A stretch of 25,762 nt of DNA from Campylobacterales bacterium (GCA_027055005.1 JALUNR010000160.1:1-25762), one strand, 5' to 3'; shown: positions 7,243 to 14,675, numbered from the stretch's first letter. A program made the numbers and translations. The notes: generated by a model not told the origin, from the sequence alone.

Positions 7243-7812
7243 ATGTTAAGTAATATAACCATATCAAATATAGCAAATTTACCAACAAAACACGGAAATT
7301 TTAAGATACAATCTTTCAAACAAAATGAAAAAGAGCATCTTGTTATCTTCAAAGAACCTTTGAGTGATACACCCATAGTTAGAGTCCATAGCGAGTGCCT
7401 AACAGGAGATGCCCTAAGTAGCCTAAAGTGCGACTGTGGAGAGCAGTTAGACTTTGCACTTGAGACTATCAACAAAGAGGGAGGTATGGTAATTTATCTA
7501 AGGCAAGAGGGTAGAAATATAGGACTTTTAAATAAAGTAAATGCCTATGCTCTTCAAGACAAAGGCTTAGATACAGTAGAAGCTAACCATCAACTAGGTT
7601 TTAGTGATGATGAGAGAACTTATGAAATGGTTGAGTATATACTTGATTACTTTGGTATAAAAAAAATAAAACTTCTTACAAACAATCCTGCAAAAATAGA
7701 GAGTTTAAAAGATATACAAATAGTGGAAAGATTACCTATAAAAGTTGGAAAAAACCCTCATAATGAGGAGTATTTGAAAGTTAAGAAAGAGAAGATGAAA
7801 CATCTTTTGTAA
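7243..7812 (+). CDS. ribA: GTP cyclohydrolase II RibA
   Basis: This is a 189-residue stand-alone GTP cyclohydrolase II, which opens GTP to 2,5-diamino-6-ribosylamino-4-pyrimidinone 5'-phosphate, formate and pyrophosphate in riboflavin synthesis. The zinc ligands are C52, C63 and C65 in RVHSECLTGDALSSLKCDCG. The GTP-binding and catalytic regions YLRQEGRNIGL and LLTNNPAKIESL are present. There is no fused RibB domain, consistent with the single-domain form in related bacteria. The ATG at 7243 is chosen because the conserved SNIANLPTKHG region follows at once. The gene has no ribosome binding site and appears leaderless. Downstream is a weak AT-rich hairpin and then an accessory gene rather than rsmG. 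Confidence 0.97.
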   Translation: MLSNITISNIANLPTKHGNFKIQSFKQNEKEHLVIFKEPLSDTPIVRVHSECLTGDALSSLKCDCGEQLDFALETINKEGGMVIYLRQEGRNIGLLNKVNAYALQDKGLDTVEANHQLGFSDDERTYEMVEYILDYFGIKKIKLLTNNPAKIESLKDIQIVERLPIKVGKNPHNEEYLKVKKEKMKHLL

Positions 7813-7825
7813 CTACTCTTTACTT

Positions 7826-7846
7826 TTTTACTATTTTTTAGTAAAA
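7826..7846. terminator. Weak AT-rich hairpin after ribA
   Basis: TTTTACTA at 7826-7833 pairs with TAGTAAAA at 7839-7846 around a five-T loop. A second small inverted repeat (GTAAAA/TTTTAC, 7841-7856) overlaps it. The stem contains a single G-C pair, so it would be a poor terminator. It could instead be part of the promoter region of the downstream ATPase gene. Confidence 0.25.
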
Positions 7847-7878
7847 TACATTTTACGATAAACTGTTAGGATAGTAAA

Positions 7879-9084
7879 ATGGAAAATATTTTAGAAAATG
7901 CTAAACAACTTTATAGACTTAAGCTCAATCAACCTTTACCAAAATATCAAAGATTTTTACTCCCAAAGATAAAATCTTCAAAATCAAAAATAGTAGGACT
8001 TTATGGAAGTAGAGGTGTTGGGAAAACAACACTTTTACTTCAACTTTTAAAGTCTTTAGATTTTGATGAGAGTGAAAAGTTGTATATAAACTGTGATCAT
8101 CCTATATTTTATGAAATTTCACTCTTTGATTTTGTAGAAACTTTTTCAAAATATGGTGGAGAAGTTATAGTCATAGATGAGATACATAAAATCAAAGATT
8201 TTCAAATCCAAATAAAACTTATATATGATTTTTTAAATATCAAAGTATATTTTAGTGGAAGTAGTGCAGTTGAACTTACAAATGCTGATTTTACTAGAAG
8301 ATATGCTATGTTTCATCTTCCTATTCTTTCTCTTAGAGAGTTTATAGAACTAAAAGAAGATACAAAACTACCAAGTTTTGAACTAAAAGAGATATTTTCA
8401 GATCATGAAAACATAGCAAATACTATCATAGACACTCTACCAAATAAAAAAATACTAAAGTATTTTAAAGAGTTTTTAGATGTAGGAACTTATCCATACT
8501 ATTTTGAAGATGAACAAAGCTATATTGATAAGATAAATGAAAATATAAATACTATCCTATACACTGACTTAACAAGTGTAGCAAACATAGATAGTGCAAA
8601 AATTATCTCTTTAAAAAAGCTTCTTCTTTCTATCTGTGTATCAAATCCTATAGAGATAAGTTTAGAAAAATTAGCCAAAAATGTGGGGATTACAAAACCT
8701 ACTCTTTACAAATATTTACGATATTTATCAAAAGCTGAGTTAATTCACTACATAACACATGAAGCAAAAAGATTTAAAAATCTAAAAAAAACAGACAAAC
8801 TCTACCTAAACAACACTAACCTTTTCAATGCTCTTTGTTTTAACAAAAACATAGGAAACATCAGAGAAACTTTTTTCGTAAGTATGCTATATAGCCATAA
8901 TAAAATAGAATATGTAAATAAAGGGGACTTTTTAGTAAATGAAACTTATACTGTTGAAATAGGTGGAAAAAACAAAGGTTTTGAGCAAGTTAAAGACCTA
9001 TCTAACTCTTTTGTAGTAAGTGATGATATTGAGATAGGATTTAAAGCCAAAATACCTCTTTGGGTATTTGGCTTTTTGTATTAA
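7879..9084 (+). CDS. AAA_14/DUF4143-type ATP-binding protein
   Basis: This is a 401-residue protein of the AAA_14 plus DUF4143 type. The P-loop is GSRGVGKTT at residues 43-51, and the Walker B VIVIDEIHK is at 96-104. A sensor-like YFSGSSA is at 124-130, followed by the family-typical FTRRYAMFHLPILSLREF. The C-terminal half (about 200-395) contains a winged-helix-like stretch (LEKLAKNVGITKPTLYKYLRYLSKAELIHYI) and ends in a DUF4143 region whose VNETYTVEIGGKNKG resembles a degenerate nuclease-like core. The family is widespread and scattered in accessory DNA, and its cellular role is not established. A TTAGGA ribosome site precedes the ATG by seven bases. Its TAA stop lies inside the left end of the inverted-repeat element. 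It sits in the insertion separating ribA from rsmG. Confidence 0.85.
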   Translation: MENILENAKQLYRLKLNQPLPKYQRFLLPKIKSSKSKIVGLYGSRGVGKTTLLLQLLKSLDFDESEKLYINCDHPIFYEISLFDFVETFSKYGGEVIVIDEIHKIKDFQIQIKLIYDFLNIKVYFSGSSAVELTNADFTRRYAMFHLPILSLREFIELKEDTKLPSFELKEIFSDHENIANTIIDTLPNKKILKYFKEFLDVGTYPYYFEDEQSYIDKINENINTILYTDLTSVANIDSAKIISLKKLLLSICVSNPIEISLEKLAKNVGITKPTLYKYLRYLSKAELIHYITHEAKRFKNLKKTDKLYLNNTNLFNALCFNKNIGNIRETFFVSMLYSHNKIEYVNKGDFLVNETYTVEIGGKNKGFEQVKDLSNSFVVSDDIEIGFKAKIPLWVFGFLY

Positions 9085-9119
9085 GGGCACCTCTAATAAT
9101 AGGTAATACCCACAATGGT

Positions 9120-9210
9120 CAATGCAAATGTAAGACTGTGCAAGAGATTTATGAATCCTAGCCTAAGCTAAGATGACTTAAATATCTTGTGCAAGATTGC
9201 ATTTGCATTG
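9120..9210. repeat. Internal hairpin 1 of the inverted-repeat element
   Basis: CAATGCAAATG at 9120-9130 is the exact inverse of CATTTGCATTG at 9200-9210. A second, imperfect pairing follows between CTGTGCAAGAGATTT (9137-9150 region) and AAATATCTTGTGCAAG (9180-9195), leaving a central loop of about 30 bases. This arm could form a stem of roughly 25-30 pairs with interruptions. Confidence 0.65.
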
Positions 9211-9223
9211 CCCACCCGAAGGG

Positions 9224-9318
9224 CATCTCTAGCTTTCCTCTATGTGTCGTTACTCTTTTTTGAATTAGCCTAGCTAGTACTGCAAAAGAGTGCTTAGCCT
9301 AGAGAAAAGCTAGAGATG
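9224..9318. repeat. Internal hairpin 2 of the inverted-repeat element
   Basis: CATCTCTAGCTTTCCTCTA at 9224-9242 pairs with TAGAGAAAAGCTAGAGATG at 9300-9318, with 18 of 19 positions complementary. Weaker pairing of ACTCTTTT with AAAAGAGTG extends the stem inward. A short CCCGAAGGG hairpin (9215-9223) lies at the junction between this arm and hairpin 1. Confidence 0.65.
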
Positions 9319-9349
9319 TTGTGGGTATCACCTATTTTTAGAGGCGCCC

Positions 9350-11320
9350 TTAAGTTCTAAACTGTCCTAAAGACTCTATAAGTCTTTTTGAAGTAGAACT
9401 TATTTGGCTTGTTACCTCTTCAGTTGTTTTTATTTTACTATCATTGTCATCAGCTATATTTATAACTTCTTTAAGATGTTTTTCAAAAGTTTTCATAGTT
9501 TTTGTTGAAGTATCTATTGCTTCATTTGTTGTATCTATCGCACCGTAAACACTATCCATATTTTCTTGGATCTCTTCCATTTCACCTTGTACTTTTTCAC
9601 TGTTTACAAGTAGTTTTTCTATGTTTTCTATGTTGTTATTCATAGCCCCACTTGCATCTAGGATTGATTGTACTATCACACTTATAGTTGCATTTATCTC
9701 TACTAGTGATTTTTGAGTTCTCTCAGCTAGTTGTCTAACTTCATCAGCTACAACTGCAAATCCTCTTCCATGTTCTCCAGCCCTTGCTGCTTCTATTGCT
9801 GCATTTAGTGCAAGGAGGTTTGTTTGCTCTGCTATATCACCTATGATAGAAAGTACACTTTTTACTTGCTCAGCTTCATTGCTTAACTCATTTAGTTTAT
9901 CTGCTATCTCATGCTCACTTTGAGAGTTTAGCTCAACTTGCTCCATAGTTTGAAGTATAACTTTTTTAGCACCTTCTATTCTTGTTTTTGCTTCTACTAC
10001 TTTTTGTTTGGTAACTGCACTTTCTTCTTTAGTTTCATTTAACATATCTTGAAGATCACTTGAACTTTTTGTTACAAGTTCAACTGCTCCTGTCTCTTTT
10101 TGAATATTTTGTGAAATTTTAGCAAAATTTTCAACTATAGAATTTGCTATACCATCATTTGCACTAGCCCCTCTTTTAGCTTCATTTATAGCCTCTTTCA
10201 AAGATTCCATTAGTTTTACTAGCGACTCTTGTATCTTTCCAAACTCATCTTCACTTGTTATCTCTACTCTTTTTGAAAAGTTTTTATTTTCAGCCATATC
10301 TGTTATAAATTCATCTAACTCATATATATTTCTTTGTATATCTCTTACAACTATAAATGCAAATACTATCAAAAAAATCATACTCAAAAAGCCACCGATA
10401 GCCTCATTATAAACAGCACCTTGTTGTTTTGAAATAAGTTTTGTTATATCACTTGCTATCTCATCATCTATAGATTTTAAAATATTTATTTTTTTTGTGA
10501 TAGTTTTAAACCAGTAAACACTATCAACTCCAAAACCACCTGTACTTGCTTTTTGGATAGCTATATTTCTCATCCTTTGAACTTCAGCAACTGCTGGGTT
10601 ATTCATCTTTTTATGATAAAACTCAACTAAGTGCTTATTTGCCATAGATAAAAATCCATCCATATAAGCATCTTGTTTAGCAACTAGATTTATAAACTTT
10701 GCAAAAAAACCAGCTGGAAAAGCATCTTTTGCAAAAACTCCACTTAAAACTGCTCTCTCTATTCCTGCTCTCTCTTTTGATTTTAAAAAGCTTGTATATG
10801 CCACTAACTCTTTTGTAACTTCATTACTAGGAGATGATTTTGCTACCCCACTAACTACATCTAAAAAAGAAGCATTCATCTTTGTATAGTAACCAACTAC
10901 ACTTTTTAATGGAAGCTCTAAAGCTGTTATCTTTGCTCTTTTATCACTAAGTTTGGATAGAAAATCTTTTGTTTTTTGGACTTTACTGCCAAGCTCATCA
11001 TACTTAGAAAAATCAATACCTTTTATAAAAGACAGATACTCTTTAACTCTTTTATCTGTTAATTTTCTCTGTTTTGGAAGTATAGTTTTAAACTTTTCTC
11101 CACCACTTCCAGTATATCCTGCACTTGCACCTCTTTCTTTTTGGGTTTCATGTATCATTAAAGATATTTTTTTGCTAAGTTCAACTAACTCTTGTGTATT
11201 TGCTAACTTTTGTTTATACTTATAACCACTTACAGCTTGATCTACTGTTAAGTATCCAAGCATCAAAAGTGGCACAAGAGATAAAATCAAAAGTTTTATC
11301 TTTATCGACATATTTTTCAT
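9350..11320 (-). CDS. Methyl-accepting chemotaxis protein with NIT sensor domain
   Basis: This is a 656-residue transmembrane chemoreceptor. TM1 spans residues 8-25. A periplasmic NIT (nitrate/nitrite-sensing type) domain spans about 50-290, with the hallmark HETQKERGASAGYTGSGG at 57-74 and the second motif KSKERAGIERAVL near 181. TM2 spans 308-325, then HAMP from about 326 to 380. The MCP signalling hairpin has DIAEQTNLLALNAAIEAARAGEHGRGFAVVADEVRQLAERTQ near residues 495-540. The domain suggests sensing of nitrate or nitrite; the actual ligand is inferred. It starts at an ATG preceded by GGGAG and lies ten bases after the CZB receptor gene, so the two are probably co-transcribed. Its TAA stop is formed by the right end of the inverted-repeat element. 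Confidence 0.92.
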   Translation of the reverse strand: MKNMSIKIKLLILSLVPLLMLGYLTVDQAVSGYKYKQKLANTQELVELSKKISLMIHETQKERGASAGYTGSGGEKFKTILPKQRKLTDKRVKEYLSFIKGIDFSKYDELGSKVQKTKDFLSKLSDKRAKITALELPLKSVVGYYTKMNASFLDVVSGVAKSSPSNEVTKELVAYTSFLKSKERAGIERAVLSGVFAKDAFPAGFFAKFINLVAKQDAYMDGFLSMANKHLVEFYHKKMNNPAVAEVQRMRNIAIQKASTGGFGVDSVYWFKTITKKINILKSIDDEIASDITKLISKQQGAVYNEAIGGFLSMIFLIVFAFIVVRDIQRNIYELDEFITDMAENKNFSKRVEITSEDEFGKIQESLVKLMESLKEAINEAKRGASANDGIANSIVENFAKISQNIQKETGAVELVTKSSSDLQDMLNETKEESAVTKQKVVEAKTRIEGAKKVILQTMEQVELNSQSEHEIADKLNELSNEAEQVKSVLSIIGDIAEQTNLLALNAAIEAARAGEHGRGFAVVADEVRQLAERTQKSLVEINATISVIVQSILDASGAMNNNIENIEKLLVNSEKVQGEMEEIQENMDSVYGAIDTTNEAIDTSTKTMKTFEKHLKEVINIADDNDSKIKTTEEVTSQISSTSKRLIESLGQFRT

Positions 11321-11330
11321 TTTTAACTCC

Positions 11331-12407
11331 CTATCTTTTTACTACTTCTAAAAGTGTTTCAAAACCTATTTTAGATGAGTTTTCCATAGATTTTAGAGGT
11401 TCAAGTACATTTTCTAGCTTTTCATTTTTTATATCATCCATAATCTCAATACCTTTATCATGAACATTTTTATGATGCTCATTTATCTTTTTTACTTCAT
11501 TTTTTGCATCTTTTAACTCTTCTTGAGAAAACTTACTAAACCACTTTGTAAATCTACAACTTGTATAATCACTTATATCATAAACTTTGTTATCAAATAG
11601 TCCTTGATATGCTTTTAGTTTTAAGTGTATATGGTCTATTTTTCCATTGCTCACTTGGATTTGGTCTGTTACAGCTTTTGTTTTTTTAGTGATATCAGCA
11701 GTATTATCTACCACATAGTCTATATCATCTTTGAAACTTTCAAGTACATTTAATATATTTACCGATTCATTGTTAAAAGTTTCACTTATTTCTATCATAT
11801 TGTTTGAGTTTTGTTTTAGTCCACTTATATTTATCTCTACCTCTTGAGTAGCTTTTTGAGTTCTCTCTGCTAGTTTTCTAACTTCATCAGCAACTACGGC
11901 AAATCCTCTTCCATGCTCTCCAGCCCTTGCTGCTTCTATAGCTGCATTTAGTGCTAGTAGATTTGTTTGGTCTGATATATCTTTTATCAGGTTTATGATT
12001 TGAGCTATCGACATAACACTATCATTTAAACTTTGTGAATCATCACTTAATTGAGCTGTGTATTGTTGGATTCGTTCCACTGAAGATACTATATTTTGAG
12101 TACTATTATTGATACTTAAAACTTTGTTTGTTGTTTCCCCATTTAATCCATTTATTTCATCAAGATTTTCTAAATTTTCTTCTATCGTTGATTGTAAAAA
12201 ACTAACACCATCTTCATAACTTTCTAGCAAAATTGCTAATACTTCTCTTAACTTATCATCTTTGCTAACCTGAACTTCACAAGCCGATGAACTTGTTTTT
12301 AAACTCTCTAACTCTCTTTTAAGAGTATTATTTTCTCTTCTTAAAGCTTCTAACTCTCGGTTATGTACACCCATATCTACTGATTTTTCTTTTGCAAATG
12401 AAAACAC
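11331..12407 (-). CDS. Soluble chemoreceptor with C-terminal zinc-binding (CZB) domain, TlpD-like
   Basis: This is a 358-residue cytoplasmic methyl-accepting protein with no membrane segment. The N terminus is a coiled coil (NRELEALRRENNTLKRELESL, residues 16-36). The signalling hairpin DISDQTNLLALNAAIEAARAGEHGRGFAVVADEVRKLAERTQ is at residues 143-184. A CZB domain follows, with candidate zinc ligands H259 or H261, C284 (SCRFTKWF), H312 and H316. This architecture matches Helicobacter TlpD, which responds to oxidative or energy stress through its zinc-bound cysteine; the same role here is inferred. The start is GTG at 12405-12407, five bases after AAGGAG. An ATG two bases upstream is in another frame and would end within about a dozen codons. 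It heads a two-receptor operon with the NIT receptor gene. Confidence 0.9.
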   Translation of the reverse strand: MFSFAKEKSVDMGVHNRELEALRRENNTLKRELESLKTSSSACEVQVSKDDKLREVLAILLESYEDGVSFLQSTIEENLENLDEINGLNGETTNKVLSINNSTQNIVSSVERIQQYTAQLSDDSQSLNDSVMSIAQIINLIKDISDQTNLLALNAAIEAARAGEHGRGFAVVADEVRKLAERTQKATQEVEINISGLKQNSNNMIEISETFNNESVNILNVLESFKDDIDYVVDNTADITKKTKAVTDQIQVSNGKIDHIHLKLKAYQGLFDNKVYDISDYTSCRFTKWFSKFSQEELKDAKNEVKKINEHHKNVHDKGIEIMDDIKNEKLENVLEPLKSMENSSKIGFETLLEVVKR

Positions 12408-12476
12408 ATTTTCTCCTTAAAAATTTTATCTTAACCCCATATCGACCAAAAAATAATAATTTTTAATAGATTTAGA

Positions 12477-12482
12477 TATAAT
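12477..12482 (+). promoter_or_regulatory. -10 box of rsmG, placed for a leaderless transcript
   Basis: A perfect TATAAT ends six bases before the rsmG ATG (12489-12491). The sequence between them (CTTGCT) has no ribosome binding site, so transcription should start at about the A of the ATG. The box is seen directly; leaderless expression is inferred. Confidence 0.55.
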
Positions 12483-12488
12483 CTTGCT

Positions 12489-13007
12489 ATGATTTACAAC
12501 AAATATATAGATTTACTACTAAAATACAACAAAACACATAAACTAACAGGTGCTAAAAATAAAAAAGAAGTTATGTTTCATATAGAAGATTCAATATATC
12601 CTTTTAAAAGATTTAAAAATACAAAAAAAGTTTTAGACATAGGAACTGGAGCTGGATTTCCTGGGATGGTTTTAGCTATAAAACATCCTGATATAGAGTT
12701 TTTTTTAGTTGAGCCTCTGCAAAAAAGAGTAGCATTTTTATACCTTATAAAATCAACTTATAACCTAAAAAATGTAACCATTATTTCACAAAGAGTGGAA
12801 GATATAGAAAGCTTTGATGTAGATGTGATAACTTCTAAAGCAGTAAGTAAAGTTGATACACTTTTAAAAATTTCTTCCTCTTTTATCAAAGAAGGTGTAA
12901 CTCTTTTGTTATATAAAGGTGAAAATCTACAAAATGAAATAAAAGATTTAAAAAATTATGAGATAATAAAAAATGGTTCACTAAACTACTTAATAATAAG
13001 GAAATAA
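12489..13007 (+). CDS. rsmG: 16S rRNA (guanine-527-N7)-methyltransferase RsmG
   Basis: This is a 172-residue SAM-dependent methyltransferase that makes m7G527 in the decoding region of 16S rRNA. The SAM-binding motif VLDIGTGAGFPGM is at residues 48-60, followed by FFLVEPLQKRVAFL, whose acidic residue contacts SAM, and by VDVITSKAV. The N-terminal YNKTHKLTG is the RsmG signature. At 172 residues it is shorter than the E. coli enzyme of about 207, but this is usual in this phylum. It is separated from ribA by the ATPase and chemoreceptor block. Three bases separate it from the next small gene. The ATG has no ribosome site and sits just after a TATAAT box. Confidence 0.95.
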   Translation: MIYNKYIDLLLKYNKTHKLTGAKNKKEVMFHIEDSIYPFKRFKNTKKVLDIGTGAGFPGMVLAIKHPDIEFFLVEPLQKRVAFLYLIKSTYNLKNVTIISQRVEDIESFDVDVITSKAVSKVDTLLKISSSFIKEGVTLLLYKGENLQNEIKDLKNYEIIKNGSLNYLIIRK

Positions 13008-13010
13008 TAT

Positions 13011-13247
13011 ATGTTAAAACTTTTAATATTAGGGGCAATACTTTATTTTATATATATATCTTTTTTCAAAAGAAAAATTATAAATACAACAAATACGACT
13101 TCTTCAAAAAATAAAAAGAAGATAGATGCAGATACAGTTGTAGAATGTCATCAGTGTAAAACTTATGTAAGTATAGATGAAGCCATTATGATGGATGGAA
13201 AGTACTTTTGTTCAAAGGAGTGTGTAGATGCTTATAATAGGAGTTAG
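13011..13247 (+). CDS. Small membrane-anchored zinc-ribbon protein, PP0621-like
   Basis: This is a 78-residue protein. Residues 2-18 form one membrane anchor (LKLLILGAILYFIYISF), followed by a basic KRK and a Ser/Thr/Asn/Lys linker. The C-terminal domain has four cysteines in the pattern C46-x2-C49 ... C67-x3-C71 (ECHQCKTYVSIDEA and YFCSKECVDAY). This resembles the PP0621 family of small zinc-ribbon proteins, whose function is unknown. It starts three bases after rsmG and overlaps the next gene by 20 bases, so the three are likely one operon. Confidence 0.75.
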   Translation: MLKLLILGAILYFIYISFFKRKIINTTNTTSSKNKKKIDADTVVECHQCKTYVSIDEAIMMDGKYFCSKECVDAYNRS

Positions 13248-13623
13248 AGAGGTCGATGCAAAACCTTTTTACTTTATAAAAACTTATGAAGATATAGAAG
13301 TAACCCCTACAAATTCAACTGTTATTTTTGAATACTCAGATTCTAAGTTAGAGCTTTGTAAACAATGCAAATCAAACCAAATACCATTTGCCTTAATATG
13401 CGATGAACTAAAAGATGTACTATTTGCCTCAGCAAATGGGGCTTCATACATAATATGCGATAAATCAACTATTGAAAAAGCTCAAAAATATGCTGATGAA
13501 TATATGTTCGATGCAAAAGTACTTCTATACAGCAGTGATAAAAATGATATCTTATGGTGTGCAGATAAAGGAATAGATGGAATACTTTTTGAAGAAGGCA
13601 TAAACTACGAAATAGTAGGCTAA
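13228..13623 (+). CDS. Conserved hypothetical protein (131 residues)
   Basis: I do not recognise a named family. The 131-residue protein is soluble, with alternating hydrophobic strands and helices that suggest a small alpha/beta fold (LLIGVREVD-like opening, NSTVIFEYSD, IPFALICDELKDVLFASANGASYIICD, KVLLYSSDKNDILWCADKGIDGILFEEG). This pattern of repeated strand-helix units resembles a partial TIM-barrel or Rossmann-like fold. A CKQC pair is at residues 44-47. The start is an ATG eight bases after AAGGAG at 13215-13220, inside the previous gene. The stop ends one base before the CCA end of the convergent tRNA gene. Confidence 0.7.
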   Translation: MLIIGVREVDAKPFYFIKTYEDIEVTPTNSTVIFEYSDSKLELCKQCKSNQIPFALICDELKDVLFASANGASYIICDKSTIEKAQKYADEYMFDAKVLLYSSDKNDILWCADKGIDGILFEEGINYEIVG

Positions 13624-13624
13624 G

Positions 13625-13700
<76 letters not shown>

Positions 13701-13716
13701 ATTTATTTGAGTTGAG

Positions 13717-13722
13717 ATTATA
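13717..13722 (-). promoter_or_regulatory. -10 box of tRNA-Phe
   Basis: TATAAT on the minus strand lies 16 bases before the first base of tRNA-Phe and follows a T-rich tract (TTTATTTTCTTTTTG), typical of housekeeping promoters in Campylobacterota. It lies after the terminator hairpin of the HDOD gene, so the tRNA is probably transcribed separately. Confidence 0.6.
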
Positions 13723-13753
13723 CAAAAAGAAAATAAATTTTAGCTTAAAAAGT

Positions 13754-13782
13754 AAAGTATTTGGAAAATTTCCAAATACTTT
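13754..13782 (-). terminator. Intrinsic terminator after the HDOD gene
   Basis: AAAGTATTTGGAAA (13754-13767) and TTTCCAAATACTTT (13769-13782) form a perfect inverted repeat around one central base. It starts one base beyond the HDOD stop codon. On the minus strand it is followed by the T-rich TACTTTTTAAG, and it is flanked by T's on the plus strand as well, so it could work in both directions. It isolates the HDOD gene from tRNA-Phe. Confidence 0.65.
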
Positions 13783-13783
13783 T

Positions 13784-14605
13784 TTATGCGAGAATTGTTT
13801 CAAAATGTTTTTCATAAACTTCTAAAAATTTATCTTTATCAAGAGAGTATTTTTCTACTATTACAATCGCATTATTTAAAGCTTCTTCTTTATCAAAAGA
13901 AGTAGTTGTTATGATACTTTTTACAGTTTTTAAAGATGCCGACAACTTTGTTATATCATCTTCTGCTAATTCTGGAGTATTTAAGTATTTTAAAGAATTA
14001 TACATTTTAGGATCAAAATTCCAATCTTCTAAAATAAGTGCTGAAACTTCTTCATTTGTAATACCAAAAACATTTTCTTCTAACTCTTTTAATTCTTTTA
14101 AATTTTTACAATTAGTGATAGCTACTTTAAAATCATCTGTTTTATTATGTTCCATCACGATATTTGATAAAACTATCTTTCCAACTTCCATCAAAAATGA
14201 TGTTAAACTTAATATGTCTAAAATAGATTTTTTACCTCTGTACCATTTTGATATAAAAGCATTTTGTTCTTGAGTTATTTTAGAAAAAGTATTTGTATCT
14301 ATACCATAAGGTGTTAAATCTAAATCAGGTTTTTTTTGCAGAAATGAACTAAATGCAAAACCTTTTACTGTTTCCATCCCAAAAATAGAAACTGCTTGAG
14401 CTATACTTTTTATCTCTCTACTAAAACCATACAATGGAGAATTTGCAGCTTTTAGTATGTTTGCTGTTGTCATAGGATCACTTTCCACAACTTTAGCAAG
14501 TTGCATCACTGAACCATCAGGGTCACTGCAAACTGCCATAATTCTATTTACTGTATCATCAAGTGGAGGAAATGCACCCACTTTTTCCAATATCTTTTCT
14601 TTCAT
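13784..14605 (-). CDS. HDOD-domain signalling protein
   Basis: This is a 273-residue protein with an HDOD domain, the HD-GYP-related fold that lacks catalytic metal ligands. The conserved opening is KVGAFPPLDDTVNRIMAVCSDPDGSVMQLAKVVESDPMTTANILKAANSPLYG (residues 7-60), followed by SIAQAVSIFGMETVKGFAF. HDOD proteins act in signalling, for example in chemotaxis, motility or cyclic-di-GMP networks; the specific role here is unknown. The frame is open 14 codons further upstream, but the ATG at 14603-14605 has an AAAGGA site and lies downstream of a TATAAT box at 14627-14632, so the longer start is unlikely. A strong terminator follows the gene. Confidence 0.88.
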   Translation of the reverse strand: MKEKILEKVGAFPPLDDTVNRIMAVCSDPDGSVMQLAKVVESDPMTTANILKAANSPLYGFSREIKSIAQAVSIFGMETVKGFAFSSFLQKKPDLDLTPYGIDTNTFSKITQEQNAFISKWYRGKKSILDILSLTSFLMEVGKIVLSNIVMEHNKTDDFKVAITNCKNLKELKELEENVFGITNEEVSALILEDWNFDPKMYNSLKYLNTPELAEDDITKLSASLKTVKSIITTTSFDKEEALNNAIVIVEKYSLDKDKFLEVYEKHFETILA

Positions 14606-14626
14606 CCAAAACATCCTTTTATTGCG

Positions 14627-14632
14627 ATTATA
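14627..14632 (-). promoter_or_regulatory. -10 box of the HDOD gene
   Basis: TATAAT on the minus strand lies 21 bases before the chosen ATG, with the ribosome site AAAGGA between them. It decides the start: the upstream in-frame ATG at 14647 would lie before the promoter. Confidence 0.5.
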
Positions 14633-14675
14633 AAACCATATCGGCAAAAGTGGATTTTGTTTTAATCAAAATTTA

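Larger units (their letters stand above)
9081..9353. mobile_element. 273-bp MITE-like element with 34-bp terminal inverted repeats
   Basis: The left end (9081-9114, starting TTAAGGGCACCTCTAATAAT) is the inverted copy of the right end (9320-9353), with 31 of 34 positions identical. The interior has two more inverted repeats (9120-9210 and 9224-9318). Roughly 41 percent of the bases are G or C, above the flanking genes. There is no substantial open reading frame. Both ends carry TTAA, which may be a 4-bp target duplication; with TTAA set aside the repeat starts GGGC. Short non-coding DNA with long terminal repeats and a TTAA/YTAR-type duplication is the profile of a miniature inverted-repeat transposable element mobilised in trans, perhaps by an IS5-family transposase; that family link is inferred. 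No other copy was noticed in the window. It is the only gene-free stretch of notable length here. Confidence 0.75.

Noticed and set aside
9085..9349. A riboswitch or small-RNA gene instead of a mobile element
   Set aside because: The long near-perfect terminal repeats and the TTAA at both ends fit an insertion better. No promoter box or terminator tail is evident inside, though transcription cannot be excluded.
14606..14647. Upstream start of the HDOD protein
   Set aside because: The longer start lies upstream of the TATAAT at 14627-14632 and has no ribosome site; the shorter start begins just before the conserved HDOD sequence.
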